From Stramonita haemastoma (lineage: Eukaryota; Mollusca; Gastropoda; Neogastropoda; Muricidae): DNA of 64,000 nucleotides. The notes under the pieces were generated by a model. The model saw only the letters and a list, made by a program, of their open reading frames with translations, was not told the origin of the DNA and ran no database searches. The translations under genes and the position numbers were made by a program. How positions within the stretch are numbered: position 1 is the first letter of the stretch; each line of letters begins with the position of its first letter. This document shows, in pieces, positions 49,376 through 60,049 of the stretch. The stretch spans positions 28,946,336-29,010,335 of the forward strand of contig CM060334.1 of the NCBI GenBank assembly GCA_030674155.1, given 5' to 3'.

Positions 49376-50170
49376 AAGAGTGAGTAGTACTCACAAATGG
49401 GCTTTTGGAAGGTATATAAGAAAGTACCCCGTAGGGTGGAGGTCGGGGATGGTGGCGGCACACACAGACCCACCTAGTCTACAAACTAAAAGACTAGTGC
49501 AGTCAGTTAATAGAAACGCGCGTCTTAAGTTTGTAGACTAGGTGGACTAAGTGGGCCACCACCATCGCCGATCACCGCCCTCCAGGTTACTTTCTTATAT
49601 ACTTTCCTAAAGCCTCTGTGTGAGTACTACTCACTCTTTCTCAGCCAACCAGAATAGCTCTTCCTGGATGAGAAGTCTTTTCTGATTGGCTGAGAAGAGT
49701 GAGTAGTACTCACAAATTGGGCTTTTGGAAGGTATATAAGAAAGTACCCCGTAGGGTGGAGGTCGGGGATGGTGCGGCACACACAGACCCACCTATCTAC
49801 AAACTAAAAGACAGTGCAGTCAGTTAATAGAAACGCGCGTTAAGTTTGTAGACTAGGTGGGTCTGTGTGTGCCGCCACCATCCCCGACCTCCACCCTACG
49901 GGTACTTTCTTATATACCTTCCAAAAGCCCAATTTGTGAGTACTACTCACTCTTTCTCAGCCAATCAGAAAAGACTTCTCATCCAGGAAGAGCTATTCTG
50001 GTTGGCTGAGAAAGAGTGAGTAGTACTCACACAGTAGGGCTTTAGGAAAGTATATAAGAAAGTAACCTGGAGGGTGGTGGTCGGGGATAGTGGTGGCCCA
50101 CAAAAGCCACACTTAGTCAAGGGTGGTGGTTGGGTATGGTGGTGGCCCACAAAAAGCCCCACTTTAGTCA
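49376..50170. repeat. Alternating inverted-repeat array (five blocks of about 150-165 bp) with TATATAAG motifs
   Basis: Blocks alternate in orientation: forward 49376-49545, reverse 49546-49695, forward 49696-49861, reverse 49862-50011, forward 50012-50170. Each contains GTGAGTAGTACTCAC-like palindromes, GGCTTT(T)GGAAGGTATATAAG or close variants, AAAGTACCCCG/AAAGTAACCTGG, and GTCGGGGATGGTGG. CCAAT motifs (AGCCAATCAGAA, GATTGGCTGAG) lie between blocks. No ORF follows the TATA-like motifs. The layout suggests a fold-back transposon or amplified divergent promoter units. Confidence 0.85.
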
Positions 50171-50209
50171 ACAAAACTTGATTTGTTTGATCATTGTCTG
50201 TTGCACAGT

Positions 50210-51130
50210 GTGTACACTTTTCTACAATAGAAACTCTTCTACAGAAATCCATGTGTAGTAGATTTTCTACAGAAATCCATGTGTAGTAGATTTTGTGATT
50301 TGTCCTAGGCATAATGATTTCCCACCAATGAAACCCTCCTACTTAATAAAAAAAAAAAAAAAACCCTTTCTCCACCTCCCCCCCCCCCCCCAAAAAAAAT
50401 TATATTCTATTCATTTTCTCACATCCAGTCCCCGTGTGTATACAGTTTTGTAAATATTCTGTTCCTACCCTTACAAAAACAAACTTTTACCTTACAAAAT
50501 ACAAACTTTTCTACAGAAATCCATGTGTAGTAAATTTTGTGATTTGTCCTAGGCATAATGATTTCCCCCAATGACAACCCTCTACTTAAATTAAAAAAAA
50601 ACACCTCCACCTCCAAAAAAACCCCAACTCAACTTGCCTATTCTATTTATTTTCTCACATCCAGTCCCTGTGTGTATACAGTTTTGTAAATATTCTGTTC
50701 CCACCTTTACAAAAAGCAAACTTTTATCTTACAAAATACAAACTTTTCTTATAATACAAACTTTTCTACAGAAATCCATGTGAAGTAGATTTTGTGATTT
50801 GTCCTAGGCATAATGATTTCCCACCAATGACAACCCTCCTACTTAAAAAAACACACCTCCACCTCCAAAAAAAAAAGAAAAAAACTCAACATGCCTATTC
50901 TATTTATTTTCTCACATCCAGTCCCTGTGTGTATAGAGTTTTGTAAATAGTCTGTTCCCACCCTTACAAAAAAGCACACAGGACCTCGGTTTATAGTCTG
51001 AAGGATGTGGGGAGAGTGGAGTCAGCACTGATGTTAACTCCATCCCCTTGAACAGATATCGAACTCGGGTTGTCAAATTGCGAGTGCAATGTTCTGACCA
51101 AGGCTATCCCGACCAAGGCTATCCCATTCC
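50210..51130 (-). repeat. Tandem array of about 240-bp units incorporating the SINE family A 3' part, ending in a SINE head
   Basis: Units repeat CTTTTCTACAGAAATCCATG, TTTTGTGATTTGTCCTAGGC, ATAATGATTTCC, A-rich/CACCTCC and TTTTCTCACATCCAGTCCC..GTGTGTAT.CAGTTTTGTAAATA (the complement of the family A core) at about 50240-50480, 50505-50720 and 50755-50960. The last unit runs on into the rest of a reverse SINE (GGACCTCGGTTTATAGTC, AACTCGGGTTGTCAAATTGC) to about 51130. Confidence 0.8.
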
Positions 51131-52111
51131 CCCCTATGAAGCCATTCAGTTCATATAGTAATTGGTCAAATCATCACCTCTACACATGAAAAAAACCCCT
51201 AGCTTAACGGTGGGTCACATACGCAAAATCTCATAGCTCTAGCCTAGGAATACAAGGTATATCACAGAAACAACAAAGTGTAAAATAAGCTGGCAGGAAC
51301 AATTTTAATCATTCTACCACATCATCTACTGTAAATGACATAGCCACACCACGTGTCAAGTAAAAACAATTCCTCTAACCTTAGAAGCAGCTCAGGATAA
51401 ATACAAAGTCCATTACAGTCCGTCTTCCTGGATTGCAATGCCACTGACCAACAAGACTTATCAATGTGGCTTTTAGTCTACGATTTACAGTAAATACACA
51501 TTTTTGCAAATTCATATACATGACGTAGGTTACAACTTTGCCAAAATAGAAAGAACCTGAATGTACACTCTTCAGTCTCCCATTGCACTAACTCCAGAAA
51601 AATAACTCTTCGTTGCCCAAAAAGCTTAGCGCACAAAGTTCATGTGCTTGCACTCAAAGGAAGACGCTATCTTTGATTCAGCTCAAGTCAGAATTGTAAG
51701 CACCATACATTTTGAAGAAAAACTTTGCTAGATGGGAGACCAGCTGTAGGTTGCAGTGTTTTTCAGTTGCAGTGTGCACTCCCATACTACTAATTTCAGT
51801 ATGCTGGGTTTTTTTTCTCATCAGCAAGCAAATCTAGACATGACAGATAATATATGGGGATACTGTTCAGAATTTTTTTCTTTTATAACTTTCAAAAAGG
51901 AACATATCAACATAGATTATGTAATTAAGGGAAGAAAGAGTATTTGTGTGTGTACATGCATGCTCAGTGTTAATATCTTGAGCCCTTACAAATGCAAATT
52001 AAAACTTATCTGAATTCAGAAAACAAGTCCTGTATGAGTTAAAACCCTGGTAGCGCTAACATAACAGAATTAGTAGTACGACGCTGCATGCTGAATTAAC
52101 AGCAGCCTTCA
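51131..52111. other. Unique AT-rich sequence
   Basis: A fragment of the CTAGAGCT repeat is at 51207-51262 (-). No gene or other repeat recognised. Confidence 0.5.
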
Positions 52112-52972
52112 GTGGCTTCATCGGTAGTCAAATACTCGGAAAAGTCCAGCAAAATGATCGATGCGATCGCGATCGTCATGGCGGTGAACACTCATTTCGT
52201 GCGAACTGGTGGCGTTCTATGACGGAAAATAGACAATCGCTTGATTTCGTGTGATGCAAAGTACTCGACAGCATATCGAAATGACTTAACAACAGTTATT
52301 TCGAAGCCGTGTTGCGTTAAATAAAGTAAAACAATGTACGACATCGAAATCGCCCGGTAGCTATGAAGTGCATTGGACAAAACAATGTTTTGCAGTAGGG
52401 TGGGGTCAAACAACCCTTGATATTGATATGTAAAACTAAACTAAGTGTGTAAAGTTGTAAATCACTGGAAAGCTTAGATAACAAGCTTTTAAATGAGCGA
52501 AATTTTATAGCAGCACGTAGTGTTTATGATAATGTAAAAAATACAGTTTAAAAACTGCGCGTGCACTACCAATCACTGTCGCGATGTTGGTGACCCAGAT
52601 TGATTTTAACACGATATTGCAATGTTGTTGCGGTGCAAAAATGTCATGATTCGATAAATACTGTCTCTTGACATAAGTTTTGAAAAAATAAAGAGCTTGC
52701 GTGGCTTTATCGGTCGTCAAATACTCAGAAAAGTCCAGCGAAATGATCGACGCGACCGCGATCGTCATGGCGGTGAACACTCATTTCGTGCGAACTGGCG
52801 GCGTTCTATGACGAAAAAAAGACAATCGCTTGATTTCGTGTGATGCAAAATACTTGACAGCATATCGAAATGACTTAACAACAGTTATTTTGAAGCCGTG
52901 TTGCGTTAAATAAAGTAAAACTATGTACGACATCGAAATCGCCTGGTAGCTATGAAGTGCATTGGACAAAAC
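52112..52972. repeat. 272-bp direct duplication (52112-52383 and 52701-52972)
   Basis: The two copies have the same length, no indels and about 14 substitutions (about 95 percent identity), separated by 317 unrelated bases. Several changes are CpG transitions. The unit is CpG-rich (GATCGATGCGATCGCGATCG). A - strand frame is shared by both, but both carry the same TGA in the middle, so coding is not claimed. Confidence 0.9.
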
Positions 52973-52974
52973 TT

Positions 52975-53300
52975 GGCACCGCTCGATTCAGTCCGACCGC
53001 GATCAATTTTTCCAAAGTTTAAAAAAAATATTTCACAATCCTTTATCGTCTCTATTATCATTTAATTCAACCAAATCCAGCCTCTAAAACTCCTCATCGC
53101 CGTCAATATCGTCAAAAAAACTTGAAAACTACTTCGAGTAATACGGGCGCAAACACTTAGCCACCATTTTGTTTTCAAGCGATCGAGCTTCGTCAAAAAA
53201 ACAACAAAAACCACACCTCTAAACCAATCAGAATCCTCGTTGCTTGCGACTGCGGACGGTCTTCATCCATTACAGCGGCCTTACAATGGCCTTCACGTCC
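52975..53300 (-). promoter_or_regulatory. CpG-containing, CCAAT-bearing region, possible transcription start on the - strand
   Basis: Unlike its AT-rich surroundings this stretch has many CpGs. On the - strand it has AACAAAATGGTGGCTAAGTG, which resembles the AANATGGCGGC-type contexts of many metazoan 5' ends, and a reverse CCAAT (+ AACCAATCAG at 53224). No long ORF follows. Weak evidence; it could be the 5' end of an unannotated transcript or a repeat. Confidence 0.25.
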
Positions 53301-55300
53301 TGGAGCCGCCAGAAATGCTGGACCACGTTTTTACCGTAATATTCCGGGAACCGTGCCACCAGGATTTTGAATTAAAGCTGGTATCACTTCGCCATTTTAA
53401 CGGTCAAATAATTGCTCCATGGTTTTTTTCTCTGACCATGTTCGACACTATTAGCAAATGAAAGCTTACACTTCACTAATGTCCAAGACAAAGCACAGGT
53501 TCTACACCTCACTCTGCTGAATAAATGGCCAAGTTGACTGTTTGTGCATTTACAATGAGCAGCTGTTTCCATCCTGACCTGTAAATGTCATTTTGTGCTT
53601 GCTCAGTGTCTTTTAAGTTTTCTTTTACTTGTGAGCACATCAGTTTGATAAGAATTTTTTAGGACAAAAATTGGATATTGAGGAATCCTATTTTTCAATT
53701 TTTCCTGGAACAAGTAGGGAAAAATACCTATGTGCACAGGTCTGAATTAAGAAAGGGGGGGGGGGTCCCAAGATTTGTCATACCAGTGGTTCTATCCCAC
53801 ATTCTGAAAGCTACAGACTGTACACTCTAGAGGGTATAGAATCACCAGTATAATGCACATTCACTTCTTGATTCTAGCTAGTTATCTCGTATTCAAAACA
53901 CAGAATACTTGACATTATGCATGCAGTTTTTGGACACAACCACCCTTGGGGGTTGTGTTTGTCGAAAAATAAACCCTTACCCTAGTGAGAGCTAGGTTAC
54001 AGAGAACAGGGTGCTTTTTGAGGTAGCGACTTTTGGTAAAGCGTTAAGTGCTCAAATTTGGTGCAGGATTAAAACAGTGTCTATAAAGCTACTACACACA
54101 TATCAACACACACTGTCACAATCACAAACTACTGCTGGTAAAAAGCAGCATTTCAAATGGAATCCAGTCACAAAGATGACAACAAATATCTGTACATTTG
54201 GGTCAATAATTGTAACTTGTTAAGCGTGACTGTCCAATATACAAATATTGCATATAGAGGAAACTTGCTCTAAATATACATCCAAAAAAAGTCTCGCGTT
54301 CTGATATTTTCAAAAGACGAGAAATATTGGGACTTGGAGTATTCATTATGCCTTTCTGCTCTCACAAGCTTTTGTCTCAATTTGGCTATTATTGTTTTTA
54401 TTTTTATTTTTTTAAACTCACTACACATAGGTGGTCTTGGCTGTTATTTATTAATTTTTTAAAAAACTGTCACCACTTACATAGATGATCCTTTCCTGCC
54501 CTGTCAAGTCACTTCAAAAAGAATGTCAGTGGGGATGACCTCAATTTGTAGACAAGTAACAGTATAAAGAACACCACATATTACTATGCAGTTACAATTG
54601 ATTACCTCTCTTGCTGTTCGCTAATGCAGGGAAAGCACGTTTACCTTGAAAAAGCAATCACTGAAGAGACCTACGACCTAATTTTGACCTAAAAAACTGC
54701 AATAGCGTTGATGATTAAATCTGCAGACTACAAACGCAAATTTCAATATTTTGGCGAGTTACAACAGTCAAGGCCACCAACAGTTAAGTGATGTCGCCAC
54801 TTTCAACACACTGGCCTTGGTCAAGTCTTAATAGCCCGAGGAACTTGACACACCTACACACTAAAAGACCTGTCAACAACTTCCTGTCCATCACAGAGAA
54901 AGGACTGCTGTTAGACCCAGGGCTCCCACTGGAAAAGTGCTTTAAAAAACCCCCAACCCTCCCTTTATTTGTATTTGACATGGTGAAACTAGCAGGAGTT
55001 CTTAATTTGTTTGTAGTATTTTTCAGAAATTTTCAAATCTTCAGTTTGTTAAGATAACTTCCACGTTACCTCTTGTCTCTTCTCCCCCCCACCCCCCTCC
55101 CACCCTTTTTCCCTTTCAGCCCTGTTTTCAAAATTTATTAAGACTTAAAAAAAGTTCTCTGCTTTATCCAGAAGCTTCTCTGCTGTTGTCTGGTCTAGGA
55201 ATGCTGCATCCAACTGTTATTTTGTATGTATCTTCAGTTTAAGTCTATTCACATTCGTGATTTAGACAAACTGTTATTTTAATTTCTGTTATTGTACCAC
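53300..55300. other. AT-rich intergenic sequence
   Basis: No recognised gene or repeat family. Short frames at 54011-54223 and 54788-55057 lack any signature. Confidence 0.5.
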
Positions 55301-55307
55301 TTCCAGA

Positions 55308-56455
55308 AACCTAATTCTGCGCATTGCTGATGATACAGCACCACCTGCTGATAACATGAAGACAGTATTACACAGAGTGGATATAACAGGAAGAAGAGCT
55401 GGTCTCAAGCTCAATACCAAAATGGCAAAAGTGCTGCATGTTGCCAGAACCAGCTGCAAAACAGAACATGAAACATAGATTCTAAAAACTCCTCTAAAAA
55501 AAATCTCAAAAATTTTAAATAGCTCGCCCGAGTCAAAACAAATGATGGATCATGTACCAAAGACAAGAACAGGCATGGCTAAAAGTAGAATGCTTCAACT
55601 AAATAATTTCTGGAAAGATCACAGCATTCCTTAGAAGCTGAAATAGAAAATAATAAAATGCTTAGTGCAGCCACCACGCTATACAATTGTGAATCCTGGA
55701 CACAAAGAGAAGACGAAAAACACAGAAGCTGAGATATGTAGGGTTTTTTGTTTTTTTTAAGAGGGCTTCTCAGAAGTCAGTTGGACAGATAAAAGAACAA
55801 ATAAAAGCATAATCACAGGAATTGAGAACAAGAAGACAACTTACTATTAATTAATGAGTCATTCGGGTGAGACTGTAAACCGAGGCTCCGTGTGCAAAAA
55901 CACACAGATCTTCCGCACACGTTAAAACCCTGTTCCGCCTTTCGAAGAGAAGGCCATTGTGTACCGGTAGGAGCAGATGACAAAATTTAAAAAAAAACCA
56001 GCACGCACACAGGTGTCATGTTTAGACACCATCCCTGAGAAAAAAATTGGGAGCTGAGTCCCCAGGGCAGCTCGGGGCTGTATAAAAAAAAAAAAAAAAA
56101 AAAAATGGGTAGAGCAGCCTGAATTTCACACAGAGAAATCTCCTGTGACATAAAGTGGTATAAAATTAATAATAATAATAATAATAATAATAAAGAATGA
56201 ATGGAAACCATAGGAAGGCCATGCACAAGCTACAAAACCGAGATAACGACCTAATGAAAACTGTCTTTCAAGGCGAGACCAAGGGAAAGAAAAGGCAGAC
56301 CACCAGCTTCTCTCATTGGCAACATCACTGAATCCTGTGGTATTCATGAGAATCCTGAAGTCAGCAGGGCCAGTGAAGACCAGAGCAAATGGAACAATAA
56401 GATCATGTCATCATCATTGGGTGCGGTGGCCAACACTCAACTGAAGGCGAGAAGA
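55308..56455 (+). pseudogene. Decayed LINE reverse transcriptase 3' half, interrupted by SINE insertion
   Basis: LRIADDTAPPADNMKTVLHR and RRAGLKLNTKMAKVLH (55318-55450) match the A/DD box and the following helix of a non-LTR RT. SLEAEIENNKML and TTLYNCESWTQREDEKHRS (to about 55735) match the YGCE(T/S)WT motif region. After a SINE (about 55855-56193) the frame family resumes with VFQGETKGKKRQTTSFSHW (near 56262) and EVSRASEDQSKWNN (56350-56400). Many stops. A different LINE clade from the 16.7-kb element. Confidence 0.75.
55855..56193 (+). mobile_element. Composite SINE (family A core, family C piece, family B end) nested in a LINE
   Basis: Order: TCGGGTGAGACTGTAAACCG, GTTAAAACCCTGTTCCGCC, GAAGGCCATTGTGTACCGG (family A); GTGTCATGTTTAGACACC; GAGTCCCCAGGGCAGCTCGG (family C); poly-A; GGGTAGAGCAGCCTGAATTT and GACATAAAGTGGTATAAAAT (family B end); (AAT)n tail. 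Confidence 0.75.
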
Positions 56456-56459
56456 CACT

Positions 56460-57870
56460 GTACCATACTTTACACAGCTTGGGGCCAGAACTCCATTCTT
56501 CCTCCTCTAGCTAACAAAACCAAGCATGGAGTTATGTATTCTCCCCTTTCCAATCAAAACCTTAGACCACCATTGCTTGATCACACAGCTATTGGCAACC
56601 TCTCTCACTTCTGTAGTAGCTTACATGAAGAGGGAGCACATTTAAAAAAATCATTTTGCTTCCAACTGGGCCAAACAGAATGGCCATTACTTACTCTCTG
56701 AGCTTTTGCATGATATCAGGTATATGATATCTGATAGAGGGAAAAATTGCTCTGTAATAACACCCCAATTTTTTTTCCATCAACAATTTTTTGGGGGTTC
56801 TTTTCAATTTCTCTCTTTACCTACATCTGCAAATTGACAGACATGTGGGAGCCCTGTTGATCTTCTCAAGACAAACATTTATTTCACATGAATAGAGTAT
56901 ACTAAAAAAATTGTGAGAGCAAGCAATGACCACAGATTCTGCAGCTGTGTTTTGCTATCCAAAAGTAAATACTAATGGAGACAGATTTTTGTCTTCTACA
57001 GCAGTGTTTTGCTGACCAATAACAAATACTGACACATCTTGAAAAGCAAAACTGACCAAGTGTCATTATATACATATAGTGGACAGATTTTATGATACTC
57101 TGAAAAATTATGCTTGAAAGCATACTACTTAGCTAATAGGGTTTTCTCTCTTTTTTTATATTCTGAAAAAAAAGATTTCTCACTATACTGGTAAAGACCC
57201 TGCCTAGGCATGTAATAAATAGCTATACATAAATACATCCATAGCATACTTTGCACAGTCATAAATGGTAGCCAGGAATTCTACGCACAAAAAGATTGTC
57301 ATGAGAACATGGTCACAAAATTATCACTGGTTATCACAGCTCATATTTATTCACAACCACTAGAATCTCAAAATAAATCACCAGCTATTCTACATTACAC
57401 ATGTGAGTAGCAAGGAAAGATTGTAACTAGTAAAGGAGCAAGCTAAGTTCCCATGTCACAATAAGCAGTAAGGAGATACTTGGCTCTAACTTTGATCTAG
57501 TGTTGGCACATACTTTGGAAGAAAATGGTTACAAATGAATTATCCTTTGGAATGATGCGTGAATGACTTTCCTCCAACATTCTCCTTGAATACTGCAGGT
57601 AAAAGTGTTCATCACCAAGACAACTTGACTTTCCTCTTCTTGTGGTTAATCCCACCACATCCCTACCTCACCGTGGAGACCACAACAATTCAGATCATGC
57701 CTGGAACCTCCAGGGTTCCCCTGTAGCAAGGTTCACCACTAACGTCACATCACATCGCATGTGCACCTCACACGTCAGGCATGCCGCATCACCTAGTACA
57801 AGCACACACACGACCCTAAAAACTCCCACATGCTGGAAATGCAAAGAACATGTCATCATCAGACAGGCAG
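56460..57870. other. Intergenic sequence downstream of the coiled-coil gene
   Basis: AT-rich; no features recognised. The part near 57640-57870 would hold the 3' flank of the - strand gene. Confidence 0.5.
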
Positions 57871-57872
57871 CG

Positions 57873-58146
57873 CTATTTATTGGAGGCGGGGGGAGGAGGG
57901 CAGGAGCGGACAGGTTGAGCATGGAGCTGCTGAACATGCCAGCAGCTGGCGAAGGAGGTGTCGCTGAGGGCCAGGGAGGTGTCTGGGGAGGCGTCCCTGC
58001 TGGCCATGGAGGTGTTGAAGTCGCGGGAGGGGCTCAGGTACTTGAAGGTGCCATCCAGGTACGCGCCAGACGCCATCATGGCCTGCGCGCGCGTCTGGGA
58101 GCGGGCGATGATCTCGTTGATTTCTTCCATGCGACTCTTGTGTTTT
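57873..58146 (-). CDS. Coiled-coil protein, last coding exon
   Basis: Acceptor TGTGCGTGCAG at 58147, entering in phase 2, which fits the upstream donor at 62503. Encodes KHKSRMEEINEIIARSQTRA, then MMASGAYLDGTFKYLSP and a Ser/Asp-rich tail ending PPPPASNK. The start of the exon continues the helix of the upstream exon. The family is not recognised. Confidence 0.8.
57876..57881 (-). terminator. AATAAA formed by the last two codons of the coiled-coil gene
   Basis: On the - strand the final codons AAT AAA are followed by TAG. The hexamer is canonical and a T/GT-rich stretch (CTGTCTGATGATGACATG) follows, so a cleavage site only tens of bases after the stop is plausible. Confidence 0.4.
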
Positions 58147-59147
58147 CTGCACGCACAGAGAATAAATACAGTGGTTACTGGTCATACACAACTGAAATGA
58201 CATTTGTTATAGTTGCATTAACGGTAATGAGTTGGTTTTTTTTATGTTTATTCCTATTCCATTATTAAGTTTCTTTGTGGAGTGGGTGGGGTTTTTTGTT
58301 CTTGATTTATTTATTATTATTAATATTTTTAAATTAACACTTTTTTTTTCCCCGTCTAATATCACTAAAAGTGAACAGACGTAAAATTGAAGACAACAAC
58401 TGAAATGAAAAAGATAAGCTTAGTCTAAGTTCAGACTAGACCCATTTTCTTCATTATCAAAGAAAGAAATGATCTATTTCTCATAGACCAGCTATTACAG
58501 TTTATGCATACGTAATGTGAACATTTAATTAATTAGTCAATAATTATTTAGATCAGATTTATTTTGTGTAAACATACAGGCAGAATGAAGTTTCCTCACC
58601 AAATAAGGGCCAAAATTATATCACCTCCATCCACTGTGTTTACTGTTCACTGATGATTACAACTGTTACATACATACTGGCTGCAAAAATATAATACCAG
58701 ACAAACACTTAGAAAAAAAAAGTGGCAAGCCATAACTCATCAGAATACAGCTTATATGCTTTCCCTCTCTTCTCTCTGAGTCTCTGTCTGTCAGTGAGTG
58801 TTGTGAGGGGATAAGCATGGATGCATACATGCTCTGAAAACAAGGCAGAAGACAGTTTGCATAAAACTACATCTTAATTTTGTTCAAAGTTTCTTGCATG
58901 GATTTTTAAGGAAGTGTTTGTCACCAAATCAAATCAAATTAAAATTTTATTTCCAGATGGTACATTGAATAAGCATTGATTTGCTTTTTTTCATCAAGCC
59001 ATCTATCTAAAGAAAAAACAAAAAAAACGAAAGACAAAAAAAACCCAACAAAAGACAAAAGCAGCCTTAAAAATGAAATATGCCTATAGATAATACAGGC
59101 ATCAACAATAACAACCTAAAACAAAACCACTCAAAAGTCACACACAC

Positions 59148-59208
<61 letters not shown>

Positions 59209-60049
59209 TTCGTGTCCTTGTCCACACAGCACGTATGCAGGTATGCGCACGCACACATTTAAAGTTTTAAAAAATCAAATAGTGTCAAACAAGCAGCTTA
59301 TATCAGTTACAATGTCACTAATACCATTATTTAAGACTTAAAAAAAAAGAATCCATGAAATGTCAATAAGTAATTTATGTCAGATTACAGTATCTCCATA
59401 CTTCAGTTCATACTTTATATAATCGAAGGAAGAAAAAGAAAAAACAACAAACACAACAATACCATATGATAATACCCATCACCACTGAGAGGAAATAATA
59501 TAAACACTAACAAACATACAAACAAACAAAGAAACAACAAAAAACCAAACAAAATAAACAAAAACCAAAATGGGGAGGGGGTATCAAAGAGGAAGGGGGA
59601 AAACACAAACAGCAAACAGAAGAATTATAGTAATGATATGTGATTGTATTAATAAATAAAAATCCCTACACATACAAACAAACCAAAACACCCAAAACAA
59701 AACAAGAACAAAAAGAAAGGCCTTAACCACTAACCAAAGTAATATAAATGTAATAGTGCTATTCGTCCCATTTATAAAACTAATAAAATAAAATCAAAAA
59801 CTGTTTATACTGAAACTATTGAACTGGGTAAGAAAAAAATCATGCAAAAATGTCTCCAATCTAGTCACCAGATCAGTGGTTTGGTTTTCTCCTTTTGAAT
59901 TTACAGAATGTACATGTGTTTATACCCTATCCTGTTCATAAATAAATTTAAAAAACAAAAAAAAGAACAACCCCCCCCCCCACTTTCTCCTCCTTTTCCC
60001 CCTTCCACATACATATACAGCAAGCAAAGTGTAGATTTTTCAGTCACAC

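Noticed and set aside
49125..49541. Frames with an eight-residue repeat (FSLVENCN on -, MRNCSFQP on +)
   Set aside because: Arises from a 24-bp (multiple of three) tandem repeat with CCAAT boxes; no splice or start context for coding.
49376..50170. Divergent histone or snRNA gene cluster, suggested by TATATAAG and CCAAT boxes
   Set aside because: No histone ORF, snRNA sequence or Sm-type site follows any of the TATA-like motifs.
50210..50960. CRISPR-like array because of regular spacing
   Set aside because: Animal nuclear context; units are about 240 bp with no short repeat-spacer structure.
57642..58268. 208-codon + strand frame over the coiled-coil exon
   Set aside because: Antisense shadow of the - strand exon, which has proper splice sites and phase.
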